Positions 16,637 through 23,828 of a DNA stretch of 43,369 nt are shown piece by piece. The notes under the pieces are model-generated. The model had not been told where the DNA came from. It did no database searches and was given only the letters and a program-made list of their open reading frames with translations. Positions within the stretch are counted from its first letter, which is position 1. Each line of letters begins with the position of its first letter. A program made the translations under genes and the position numbers. The DNA is from Bacteroidales bacterium (GTDB lineage: Bacteria; Bacteroidota; Bacteroidia; Bacteroidales; F082): positions 1-43,369 of the forward strand of contig JAUXMV010000084.1 of NCBI GenBank assembly GCA_030683155.1. The letters run 5' to 3'.

Positions 16637-17590
16637 TTACACTACCTGAAGTGCATTAGTTTTTAATTTATTAATGTAATCCATCGCATTTAATGCAGCA
16701 ATTGTGCCATCGGCAGTTGCCAATGTGATTTGTCTGTAGCGTTTTGCATTGGCATCACCTGCTGCAAAAACACCCGAAACGTTTGTTTGCATCTGACTAT
16801 CGACAACGATTTCATTGCGTTCATTTAATTTTATACATCGACCTTTTAAAAAGTCGGTATTGGCTTCATAACCAATGAATACGAATACACCATCAAGGTT
16901 TAGTTCATATTGTTCATGCGTTACAAGATTTTCAACATTTACTGATTCAAGTCCATCTTTTCCATTGAAAGCGGTTATTCTTGAATTGAGACGTATCTCA
17001 ATTTTTGGATTTTTTAATGCTTCATCTTGTTCATGCTGAAATCCCTGAAAGCTATCAAGCATGTGGATTAAAGTAACTTTAGTGGCATATTTTGTTAAGG
17101 AAACTGCTTCCTCCAATGCGGTATTTCCACCACCAACAACAGCGATTTCTTTACCAGTAAAAAAATCTCCGTCGCATGTGGCACAGTAGGATATTCCACG
17201 ACCTTTGAATATATCTTCTCCGGCTACACCTAAATTGCGGGATCTTCCTCCGGTTGCCAATATAATCGTATCTGCCGTAAATTTTTTCCCATTCGACAAG
17301 CGAAGTGATTTTATTGAGGACTCGAAATCTATTTCAACAATTGAAATTCCTGACATTATGTCACAGCCAAAGTTTTTTGCTTGTTTTTTCATCCTGCTGC
17401 TCAACTCATAGCCCGAAATACTCTCGAATCCCGGGTAGTTGGCTATTTCGTGTGACAGAATCATTTGTCCGCCCGCTACACCTGAATCCAGAATAAGTGT
17501 TGTAGCTCTGGCTCTTGATAAATATATTCCTGCAGTCAGTCCTGCCGGACCAGCACCTATAATGATGCTGTTGTAGTGTTTACTTTCCAT
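16637..17590 (-). CDS. trxB: Thioredoxin reductase TrxB
   Basis: The protein has 317 residues, the usual low-molecular-weight TrxB length. It is an FAD flavoprotein that passes electrons from NADPH to thioredoxin in the cytosol. The FAD-binding GAGPAGLTAGIYLSRA lies at about residues 12-27. The redox pair is CATCD with C136 and C139. The NAD(P)-binding loop is VVGGGNTALEEA, and GVFAAGDANA closes the FAD domain. Just upstream is an atypical CX6C thioredoxin-like gene on the same strand, separated by a short hairpin that may limit read-through. Confidence 0.96.
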   Translation of the reverse strand: MESKHYNSIIIGAGPAGLTAGIYLSRARATTLILDSGVAGGQMILSHEIANYPGFESISGYELSSRMKKQAKNFGCDIMSGISIVEIDFESSIKSLRLSNGKKFTADTIILATGGRSRNLGVAGEDIFKGRGISYCATCDGDFFTGKEIAVVGGGNTALEEAVSLTKYATKVTLIHMLDSFQGFQHEQDEALKNPKIEIRLNSRITAFNGKDGLESVNVENLVTHEQYELNLDGVFVFIGYEANTDFLKGRCIKLNERNEIVVDSQMQTNVSGVFAAGDANAKRYRQITLATADGTIAALNAMDYINKLKTNALQVV

Positions 17591-17601
17591 AGCATTTGAA
17601 T

Positions 17602-17639
17602 TTAAAAATAAGGCCCGGATTTTTCGTAAACCCAGGCCT
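17602..17639 (-). terminator. Hairpin between the CX6C thioredoxin-like gene and trxB
   Basis: On the minus strand AGGCCTGG (17639-17632) pairs with CCGGGCCT (17618-17611) with one G-T pair and a 13-base loop. A T-rich run TTATTTTTAAA follows. It lies in the 65-base gap between the two genes, so it may attenuate trxB relative to the first gene. Confidence 0.65.
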
Positions 17640-17655
17640 CAGATTAATCATTAAA

Positions 17656-18009
17656 TTAATTCGATTGACCAAACTCGCGATCAAGAATTGTTGTTATCTG
17701 ATCTCTCGATTGAATACTACTTGTAGCAGCAGCAACTTTTCCGTCTTTAAAATATACAGTGAATGGCAAGCCCATAAAACTGCGACATTCGGGCAGGTTG
17801 CGGATGGCTGCAGCTTCCGGAGAATCAAATGCCATGTCTCTGAATGCGATGTGGGTATATTCTTCCTGAAGTTCCTCCATAACGCCATAAACAGGGATAC
17901 ACATTGGGCCCATGCGACCACAGCATACCATTACGTTTGGATGATTTTTTATTGTTTCGTTCAACTCTGCAGCTGATGCAATGTGTTCAAGATTTGTAGG
18001 TAGTACCAT
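17656..18009 (-). CDS. Atypical thioredoxin-family protein with a CX6C site
   Basis: The protein has 117 residues, thioredoxin length, with no signal peptide. Where normal thioredoxin has WCGPCKMIAP, this has VMVCCGRMGPMCIPVYGVMEE: Cys29, Cys30 and Cys37, so the two outer cysteines are separated by six residues in place of the CXXC pair. The cis-Pro segment is kept as GLPFTVYFKDGKVAAAT, and the C-terminal helix is normal. It is immediately upstream of trxB on the same strand, so TrxB is a likely partner. A 24-bp element shared with another thioredoxin locus lies 67 bases upstream. The reaction is unknown; a dedicated thiol or persulfide carrier is possible. Confidence 0.7.
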   Translation of the reverse strand: MVLPTNLEHIASAAELNETIKNHPNVMVCCGRMGPMCIPVYGVMEELQEEYTHIAFRDMAFDSPEAAAIRNLPECRSFMGLPFTVYFKDGKVAAATSSIQSRDQITTILDREFGQSN

Positions 18010-18076
18010 TTCTTTTAATTTATTAAATGTTATTGTGATAAATTTTCATACTAAAATAGCATAAATTGTGCCAGAT

Positions 18077-18100
18077 AGTGATACTTAAGCGATTTAAAAA
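18077..18100 (-). promoter_or_regulatory. 24-bp element shared with the thioredoxin-lipoprotein locus, copy 1
   Basis: On the minus strand the element reads TTTTTAAATCGCTTAA-G-TATCACT. It matches 23 of 24 positions with 22776-22799. It contains a direct repeat ATCGCT-TAAGT-ATCACT, with an 11-base period. It lies 67 bases before the start of the CX6C thioredoxin-like gene. It is probably a regulator site. Confidence 0.6.
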
Positions 18101-18153
18101 GATTGCTAAATAATCTTTCTTTATCTAGATGTGTTTAAATAATTATAATTCAA

Positions 18154-18933
18154 TTATATACGTTTGATAATCCGCAGATGATGGGTGTATTTACCAAGTT
18201 TTTCATTAAAAATCCCATGATGATCGATACTGTCAACTCTGACACATCCTGAAGCATGAATGACAGTTTTACTGTCGGACAAAATCCCAACATGTACAAT
18301 TTGTCCTTCTTCATTATCAAAAAATGCCAGATCACCGGTTTCAGCTTCCTGAATGAAATTCACGATAATTCCTTGATTTGCCTGTAAACTTGCATCGCGC
18401 TTCAGTCGAAAACCTGCAGCTTTAAAAATAATTTGTGTAAAGCCGCTGCAATCCATTCCGAAAACAGTGCGTCCGCCCCAAAGGTATGGAACGTCTATCA
18501 TTTTTTTTGCATAATTAATAAGTTGGTCTTTGTTGAAGTTTTTGACTTCATAAAATTCTCCTTCAACAATTGAGTCTTTGCAGTTTCCAGTCAATGGATC
18601 AATTTGCAGACTGCTGCCAAAACTGATCAGCAAATTCTTTTTGTCATGTGTTATGATTTTTCCGGTTAATGAAGTAAGTAATGTTTCCTTCTCTGACTGG
18701 TAAATGTTTTCAAATTGCTCAGGAACTTCTTCCAATTGGTTTATACTTATCCAGCCCTCATACGCATCAAAATGTGTGTGAATTAAAGCCCATTTAGGCT
18801 GAAAATCAAGAACATCATAGGTTTCACCAAATAGTAATTGTGAAACCATTTCGCTTTTTTCTGATGGCTGCGCACGCATCGCTATAACAGGCAAATTGCA
18901 AATTCCTGCTTTCAAATTGTTATGTTTTATCAT
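18154..18933 (-). CDS. NlpC/P60 cell-wall hydrolase with N-terminal SH3 domains
   Basis: The protein has 259 residues. The N-terminal half (about 10-125) reads as two bacterial SH3-like modules (VSQLLFGETYDVLD... WALIHTHFDAYEGWI). The C-terminal NlpC/P60 domain has the catalytic Cys162 in FGMDCSGF and His214 in QIVHVGIL, followed by VIHASGCVRVDS with another His. Such enzymes cleave the gamma-D-Glu-diaminopimelate bond in peptidoglycan peptides. No signal peptide is visible from the ATG at 18933, so it may act on imported muropeptides in the cytosol or use an unrecognised export route. On the minus strand a -7 box TACTTTTG lies at 18978-18971. Confidence 0.9.
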   Translation of the reverse strand: MIKHNNLKAGICNLPVIAMRAQPSEKSEMVSQLLFGETYDVLDFQPKWALIHTHFDAYEGWISINQLEEVPEQFENIYQSEKETLLTSLTGKIITHDKKNLLISFGSSLQIDPLTGNCKDSIVEGEFYEVKNFNKDQLINYAKKMIDVPYLWGGRTVFGMDCSGFTQIIFKAAGFRLKRDASLQANQGIIVNFIQEAETGDLAFFDNEEGQIVHVGILSDSKTVIHASGCVRVDSIDHHGIFNEKLGKYTHHLRIIKRI

Positions 18934-19089
18934 TTATTGATATAAAACTGTGATTAAGAAAATCTGTTTTCAAAAGTACATCCTTTTTATAAAGATTTTT
19001 CTGCTGTAAAGTATTTTAGCAGCAACTAAAATTCAAAAATTAATTTTCAATCCTTTTAAATACTAAATTTGTGTCTATTTCATAATCAG

Positions 19090-21144
19090 ATGAACAAAAA
19101 ATTTATTAGCAAGGTCTTACATAATTACTATGGAATTTTTAAAATACTGAGCTTCATCGCTGCTGCAGTGTTGGTAATGTGGTTTATGCCCAGAATCGGA
19201 AAATTCCGGTTTGAGTTTCAGCAAGGTAAACCATGGCAGCATGCCAGTCTTTACGCACCATTTGATTTTTCTATCTTAAAATCATCGGCGCAAATAAAGG
19301 ATGAGAAGGAGAAAATTACCAGACAGATTTATCCTTATTTCGTTTATAACCTTGATGAAACAAAAAAAAACAGAGAAAATCTTGAGTTAATTATTGAAAC
19401 GGAGTTTTCTCAAAACAACAAAAAAAAGCTGCAATATTTTAAGACAGGACTTTTGCTTTTTGACAAGATTCACTCCCGCGGTATTGTTCAACACCACAAA
19501 ATCCTGGATAATCTTGGTCCTGAAAATCTTATCAGTACTGTAAAAGACCGGGTTGTGACTGTATATCAACTAAATGATCTTTTTACAATTACTTCAGCCT
19601 ATGAATATTCCCGACGTGTCATTGACACCGCAAAACTTGATAACCCAAACGAGCTTCTTTCAATAATGAGCGATGTATTTGTTCAGAATCTTGTTTATGA
19701 TGAACGAATAACGAAACAGGAGCTTGAGCAAGCGCTGCAGCGCATTTCAACAACATTTGGGCTTGTACAAAAAGGAGAACTTATAATTGCAGAAGGAGAA
19801 CCGGTTGAAGAAGACAAGTACTTAATATTAAATTCATTAAGGCTCGAAACCGAAAAGCGGACAGGCAGTGCAAATCGTATAAAAGCCCTCATGACAGGCC
19901 AATTGATTTTGGTGCTTTCAATCTTTACTATTTTATTTCTTTTCATTCGTTTTCTTAGAAACGATGTCTTTCGAGAATTGAAAAAGATAAATATGATCTT
20001 GTTTTTGATGTTGTTAAACATAATTCCTTCATATCTTATTCTACACCAGTCACCTACATTTGTTTACCTATTACCTTTTGGAATCTTACCTATACTTTTG
20101 ATCACATTTTTTGACTCACGGACAACAGTTTTGGTTCATTTATTAACCATCTTTTTGGTCTCCATAGTTGTTCCCAATGCTTTTCAGTTTGTTTTTTTGC
20201 AGCTTGTTGTAGGCTATGTAGTTGTTTTTGGACTCGAAAAGCATAACAAAAGGCTTTATTTTTTCAGAGTTTCGGTTTTGATTTTTCTGACATATTTAAT
20301 CATTTATGCAGGCTTCAGTTTAATGCAGGTTTCAAGTCTCATGTTGATTGATGCGTCCATGATATGGATGTTTGCTGTGAGCGCATTGTTAACATTACTT
20401 GCCCTTCCAATGATTTTTCTGCTTGAGCGTATTTTTGGACAGATTACTGATCTGACCTTGCTTGAGCTTAGCAATACAAATAGTCCTTTATTGCGTGAAA
20501 TGGCTTCCCGCGCACCCGGAACATTTCAACACTCCATTCAGGTTGCAAATTTGAGCGAAGAGGCGCTGTATGAAATTGGTGGCGATGTTTTGCTTGCCCG
20601 AACCGGTGCATTATACCATGATATTGGTAAAATGAACAATGCATATTATTTTATTGAAAATCAGTTGGGAGGATATAATCCACATGATGATATTACACCC
20701 GGCGAAAGCGCTGCCATCATTATCGATCACGTTTTGAATGGGATTGAGATGGCACGAAAAGCGAACTTGCCGGAACAGATTATTGATTTCATCAGAACCC
20801 ATCATGGTACGAGCCGCGTAAATTACTTTTATGTCATGCAGCAGCGCCAGAATCCTGATCTGACAATAGATGAGCGAGATTTTCGCTATAAAGGTCCGAT
20901 TCCTTTTTCAAAAGAAACGGCTGTTGTGATGATGGCCGATTCAGTGGAAGCGGCTTCCAGAAGTTTGAAAAATCCTTCGGAGCAAAAGATTAACGATTTG
21001 ATTGAAAACATTATAAGCAAGCAAATCGAATCCAATCAATTCCTTAATGCAAATATTACCTTTAAAGAAATCCATCAGGTTAAGAAAATTCTGAAAAAGA
21101 AGCTTCTCAATATTTATCATGTCAGAATTGCCTATCCTGAATAA
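19090..21144 (+). CDS. pgpH: 7TM-HD family cyclic-di-AMP phosphodiesterase, PgpH-like
   Basis: Starting at the ATG at 19090, the protein has 684 residues; the frame opens earlier at a TTG, but the ATG gives MNKKFISKVL and a good first membrane helix. An extracytoplasmic 7TMR-HDED region (about 40-260) follows the first helix. A block of about seven hydrophobic helices runs from about 275 to 455, and a cytosolic HD domain follows with H510-D511 in YHDIGKMNN and a later HHGTSRVNYFY. PgpH-type enzymes degrade c-di-AMP, and this protein has the same architecture. Its last 13 bases overlap the converging WbqC-like gene. A -7 box TAAATTTG lies at 19064-19071. Confidence 0.92.
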   Translation: MNKKFISKVLHNYYGIFKILSFIAAAVLVMWFMPRIGKFRFEFQQGKPWQHASLYAPFDFSILKSSAQIKDEKEKITRQIYPYFVYNLDETKKNRENLELIIETEFSQNNKKKLQYFKTGLLLFDKIHSRGIVQHHKILDNLGPENLISTVKDRVVTVYQLNDLFTITSAYEYSRRVIDTAKLDNPNELLSIMSDVFVQNLVYDERITKQELEQALQRISTTFGLVQKGELIIAEGEPVEEDKYLILNSLRLETEKRTGSANRIKALMTGQLILVLSIFTILFLFIRFLRNDVFRELKKINMILFLMLLNIIPSYLILHQSPTFVYLLPFGILPILLITFFDSRTTVLVHLLTIFLVSIVVPNAFQFVFLQLVVGYVVVFGLEKHNKRLYFFRVSVLIFLTYLIIYAGFSLMQVSSLMLIDASMIWMFAVSALLTLLALPMIFLLERIFGQITDLTLLELSNTNSPLLREMASRAPGTFQHSIQVANLSEEALYEIGGDVLLARTGALYHDIGKMNNAYYFIENQLGGYNPHDDITPGESAAIIIDHVLNGIEMARKANLPEQIIDFIRTHHGTSRVNYFYVMQQRQNPDLTIDERDFRYKGPIPFSKETAVVMMADSVEAASRSLKNPSEQKINDLIENIISKQIESNQFLNANITFKEIHQVKKILKKKLLNIYHVRIAYPE

Positions 21145-21761
21145 ACAGAACTTGCTTTTTTCAGATAGTGAAAAGCGTCAGGACCTTTATTGAAAAGCAA
21201 ATCAAGGATGCTAAGGTCTGGCTGAAATTGGTGGCGGTCAGAGAAGACCTGATAATAAGGTTCAAACCGAAAAATACTTTTTTTGTCTGAGAAAATGTGT
21301 CTTAGGTCTGTATAATCTGCTGAATCTTTTTGCCATTTTGTCGTATAGGCAAGACCTTTTTCTGATTTTAACATGTTTAAAACCAGTTGTATTGTCGCAT
21401 GGTTAAGCTCAGTCAGAAGTTCAAATCGCTTTGCATAAAACGCTTCAATAAGATGACGATAGTGATAAAAAAATGGCGATTTGTTGTAGGCAGATTCAAT
21501 TGAACGAAGATGATTCTGCTGCCAGTTCTCGTTATATAACACTTTAATATCTAATGTTTTACTTTGGTTTCCATTGCATTTCTCAATAGGAACACTCAGT
21601 CTTAATATGCCGTTTGCACTGAGAATGCGACATCTGTTCCTGATAGTTTGCTTTGGATAAGTTTCATGTATTTCAAGAAGAGCATCATCTGAATTAAGCA
21701 ACATTGCCATCCATGACAAAGGCGGGAAAAAGGCAGTTGGCAGTAAATATTTTCTTGACAT
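21132..21761 (-). CDS. WbqC-family protein
   Basis: The protein has 209 residues from the ATG at 21761 (MSRKYLLPTAFFPP); the frame opens earlier at a TTG but that start adds only unlikely residues. The sequence has the WbqC layout: LLPTAFFPP at the N-terminus, a conserved YPKQTIRNRCRILSANG segment, RLSVPIEKC, and NWQQNHLRSIESAYNKSPFF. WbqC proteins occur in O-antigen or lipopolysaccharide loci and are of uncertain enzymatic function. It is transcribed toward pgpH and overlaps its end by 13 bases. A terminator stands between it and the thioredoxin genes upstream. Confidence 0.85.
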   Translation of the reverse strand: MSRKYLLPTAFFPPLSWMAMLLNSDDALLEIHETYPKQTIRNRCRILSANGILRLSVPIEKCNGNQSKTLDIKVLYNENWQQNHLRSIESAYNKSPFFYHYRHLIEAFYAKRFELLTELNHATIQLVLNMLKSEKGLAYTTKWQKDSADYTDLRHIFSDKKSIFRFEPYYQVFSDRHQFQPDLSILDLLFNKGPDAFHYLKKASSVYSG

Positions 21762-21807
21762 ATTGTCTTGTTGAACGCGCAAAATTAGGCTTTGGAAAAA
21801 CTAAATC

Positions 21808-21847
21808 AAAAAAAAAAGTCGTGCGCAATTTGCACACGACTTTTTTT
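21808..21847. terminator. Bidirectional terminator after the thioredoxin pair
   Basis: GTCGTGCGCAA at 21818-21828 pairs with TTGCACACGAC at 21830-21840 (one mismatch). A run of ten A (21808-21817) lies on one side and seven T (21841-21847) on the other, so it can end transcripts from both strands. It lies 17 bases after the stop codon of trxA. Confidence 0.9.
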
Positions 21848-21863
21848 CTTACTGATTGTGAAA

Positions 21864-22217
21864 TTAGTTTTTCAACAACACATCGTTGATAGCCTGACGC
21901 ATGGATTCAACTGGCAGCGCACCCATTGCCATCTGAGGCTGTCCATCTTTAGGACAGAAAAGCAATGAAGGAATGCTTCTGATTCCAAATGCTGCAGCTA
22001 ACTCAGTTTGGTCCTCAGTATCAATTTTATAGATGTTAATTTTGCCGGCAAATTCTTTCGAAAGTTCCTCAAGGATTGGGGCAACCATTTTACATGGCTG
22101 ACACCAATCAGCGTAAAAATCAATTAAACAGGGCAGTTCGCCTTCAAATTTCCAGTCTTTATTTTGTTCGTAGTTGAATACTTTTGTAAGAAAAGTCTCT
22201 TTTGTTAAATGCTCCAT
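21864..22217 (-). CDS. trxA: Cytosolic thioredoxin
   Basis: The protein has 117 residues, thioredoxin fold, with no signal peptide. The active site is DWCQPCKMVAPILEE with Cys39 and Cys42. The cis-Pro loop is RSIPSLLFCPKDGQP. The N-terminal half HLTKETFLTKVFNYEQN is like that of the next upstream gene (YLTYDTFLTKVWNFESN), and the two share the FYADWC core, so they are tandem paralogs. The gap is 33 bases and they are probably one transcript that ends at the terminator beyond this gene. It is the likely cytosolic partner of TrxB. Confidence 0.93.
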   Translation of the reverse strand: MEHLTKETFLTKVFNYEQNKDWKFEGELPCLIDFYADWCQPCKMVAPILEELSKEFAGKINIYKIDTEDQTELAAAFGIRSIPSLLFCPKDGQPQMAMGALPVESMRQAINDVLLKN

Positions 22218-22250
22218 TTTGAAACGTTTTATGAATTAATTTGTGGTTTA

Positions 22251-22727
22251 TTATTTCTTAAGAAGTTGTTCTTCAATGATCTTGACATACATTTCTTCTG
22301 TCATTGCACCGGCCTGCATCATTGGCTGACCTGAAACCGGTGTAAACAAAATCGAAGGGATACTCCTGACCTGAAAAACTCCGGCAAGCTTTTGTTCTTT
22401 ATCAACGTCTATCTTATAAACCTTGAGTTTGCCATCGTAATCTTTTGCGATTTTTTCCATAATTGGAGCTATTTTGCGACAAGGTGCACACCAGTCAGCA
22501 TAAAAGTCAATTATTGCTGGCACTTCGCCTTCATAAACCCAATTTTGAGGGTTGGATTCAAAGTTCCAAACCTTGGTAAGAAATGTGTCATATGTGAGAT
22601 ACTCAACTTTTCCGGACTCTTTTTTTACTTCCGAAGCGCTGCTATCACTGGTTTTACCTGTAGTGCTGCTGCAACCGGTGGTCAAAATAATCATGATGGT
22701 CGATAAAATCAGAATGTTTTTGATCAT
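22251..22727 (-). CDS. Membrane-anchored thioredoxin lipoprotein
   Basis: The protein has 158 residues. The lipobox LTTGC gives Cys19 and a Ser/Thr/Lys-rich linker (20-41), so it is a lipoprotein with an exported domain. The thioredoxin domain has DWCAPCRKIAPIMEK with Cys81 and Cys84, and RSIPSILFTPVSGQP as the cis-Pro loop. It is paralogous to the downstream cytosolic thioredoxin. It may reduce or oxidise extracytoplasmic thiols; no DsbD/CcdA-type reductant partner is in the window. On the minus strand a -7 box TATTTTTG lies at 22770-22763, and the shared 24-bp element overlaps the expected -33 position. Confidence 0.9.
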   Translation of the reverse strand: MIKNILILSTIMIILTTGCSSTTGKTSDSSASEVKKESGKVEYLTYDTFLTKVWNFESNPQNWVYEGEVPAIIDFYADWCAPCRKIAPIMEKIAKDYDGKLKVYKIDVDKEQKLAGVFQVRSIPSILFTPVSGQPMMQAGAMTEEMYVKIIEEQLLKK

Positions 22728-22775
22728 TTGTTTTAGATTTTTATGTGTGTAAAAAAGTTTTGCAAAAATAATAAT

Positions 22776-22799
22776 TTTTTAAATCGCTTAACTATCACT
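22776..22799 (+). promoter_or_regulatory. 24-bp element shared with the CX6C thioredoxin-like locus, copy 2
   Basis: The plus strand reads TTTTTAAATCGCTTAA-C-TATCACT, with a direct repeat ATCGCT-TAACT-ATCACT at 11-base period. It lies between divergent genes, 49 bases before the thioredoxin lipoprotein and 91 bases before the zinc-ribbon gene. Relative to the zinc-ribbon gene it has the same orientation as copy 1 has to its own gene. Confidence 0.6.
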
Positions 22800-22889
22800 T
22801 TTTAATTAATTTTGCAATCAAATTCTGTACCAAAGACTATAATTGATTTTTTATAGTTTTTTGACTGGCCAAAAATAGTAGAAAGCATA

Positions 22890-23276
22890 ATGGAACAAGA
22901 AGAATTATTGTTAAAATTTCTTTCTGATCAGAAATGGAAGGATGGCTTTAAGTGTCGCAAATGTGGAAACGAAAATTTCTGTAAGGGAAAAAAGCCATTT
23001 TCACGTCGTTGCACCCGATGTAAGTCAGAGGAGTCTGCAACGGCACACACCATTTTTCACAGATGCAAAATATCTTTAACAGAAGCTTTTGCTCTGGCTC
23101 AAATAATTTGTAATGAGCCAGATATTTCAACCTATGAAATTAGCAGACAACTTGATAAAAGACAAATGACATGTTGGAAATTTAAATCCAGAATGCTTGA
23201 ATGTCTTGAAAACCCTGAGAAAGCGGCCATACTTCAAAAGATGATTGCATTGCCTCTTGAACTTAAGGAAAACTAG
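22890..23276 (+). CDS. Orphan IS1595-type transposase zinc-ribbon protein
   Basis: The protein has 128 residues. The N-terminal zinc ribbon has ligands C22-X2-C25 and C41-X2-C44, followed by SATAHTIFHRCKISLTEAF, the signature of the domain found at the start of IS1595/ISXO2-type transposases. A helix-turn-helix-like region follows (STYEISRQLDKRQMTCWKFK). The DDE nuclease that would come next is absent: the frame stops after LELKEN, and no remnant is seen downstream. No terminal inverted repeats were seen. It could be a domesticated DNA-binding protein or a truncated transposase. A -7-like TAATTTTG lies at 22807-22814. Confidence 0.75.
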   Translation: MEQEELLLKFLSDQKWKDGFKCRKCGNENFCKGKKPFSRRCTRCKSEESATAHTIFHRCKISLTEAFALAQIICNEPDISTYEISRQLDKRQMTCWKFKSRMLECLENPEKAAILQKMIALPLELKEN

Positions 23277-23334
23277 CAAACTCTAAAGGGGTTACGATTA
23301 TCTTTTCAGTGATTGTCAGGTTTAGGTGAGACCG

Positions 23335-23745
23335 CTACTTACACCATTTTGTGTAATCGACAATGTTTTGCTTGCCCAATTCTTCAGCCTTCAAATAGTA
23401 AGAGCACGCTTTTTGGCTGTCTTGCAAATAATCATAAATCAATCCAAGAGCAAAATAGGGCTCATCATACAGTGGGTTTTTTTCTATTGAGGCCTGATAA
23501 TCCTGAATAGCCCCATCGATATCATTTAATTGCCGCTTACATGATCCTCTGTAATACAATGCCTCATGTGAATCACGGTCATATTTTAGCACTAGATTAA
23601 GCTCTTTTATAGCCTCCTCGGTTTGTGCTTTGAAAATTAACTCAATTGCATTTTCTAAATGAAAACGGGCTTTTGTTGGATTTGGCCCACACGAAACAAG
23701 CCACAAGGACAATAGAATAAGAATAAATACGAAATGTCTTTTCAT
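23335..23745 (-). CDS. Small TPR lipoprotein
   Basis: The protein has 136 residues. The lipobox LVSC gives Cys19. Three TPR-type motifs follow: FHLENAIELIFKAQTEEAI, HEALYYRGSCKRQLNDIDG and EPYFALGLIYDYLQDSQKA. Such small TPR lipoproteins usually act as binding partners at the inner face of the outer membrane; none is known here. It lies 83 bases downstream of the phosphohexomutase gene on the same strand, and may be the last gene of that run. Confidence 0.8.
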   Translation of the reverse strand: MKRHFVFILILLSLWLVSCGPNPTKARFHLENAIELIFKAQTEEAIKELNLVLKYDRDSHEALYYRGSCKRQLNDIDGAIQDYQASIEKNPLYDEPYFALGLIYDYLQDSQKACSYYLKAEELGKQNIVDYTKWCK

Positions 23746-23828
23746 TGATGTAAATTATTGTAATATAACCACTTGATTATATTGGGTTCATTGATTAGCC
23801 TGAGAAACAGTCATTATTGAGAAGGTAA

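Noticed and set aside
19069-19089. TTG start for pgpH
   Set aside because: The ATG at 19090 gives a normal N-terminus before the first helix, and the TTG lies within the likely -7 box.
22890-23334. Complete insertion sequence
   Set aside because: There is no DDE domain, no terminal inverted repeats and no target duplication around the zinc-ribbon gene.
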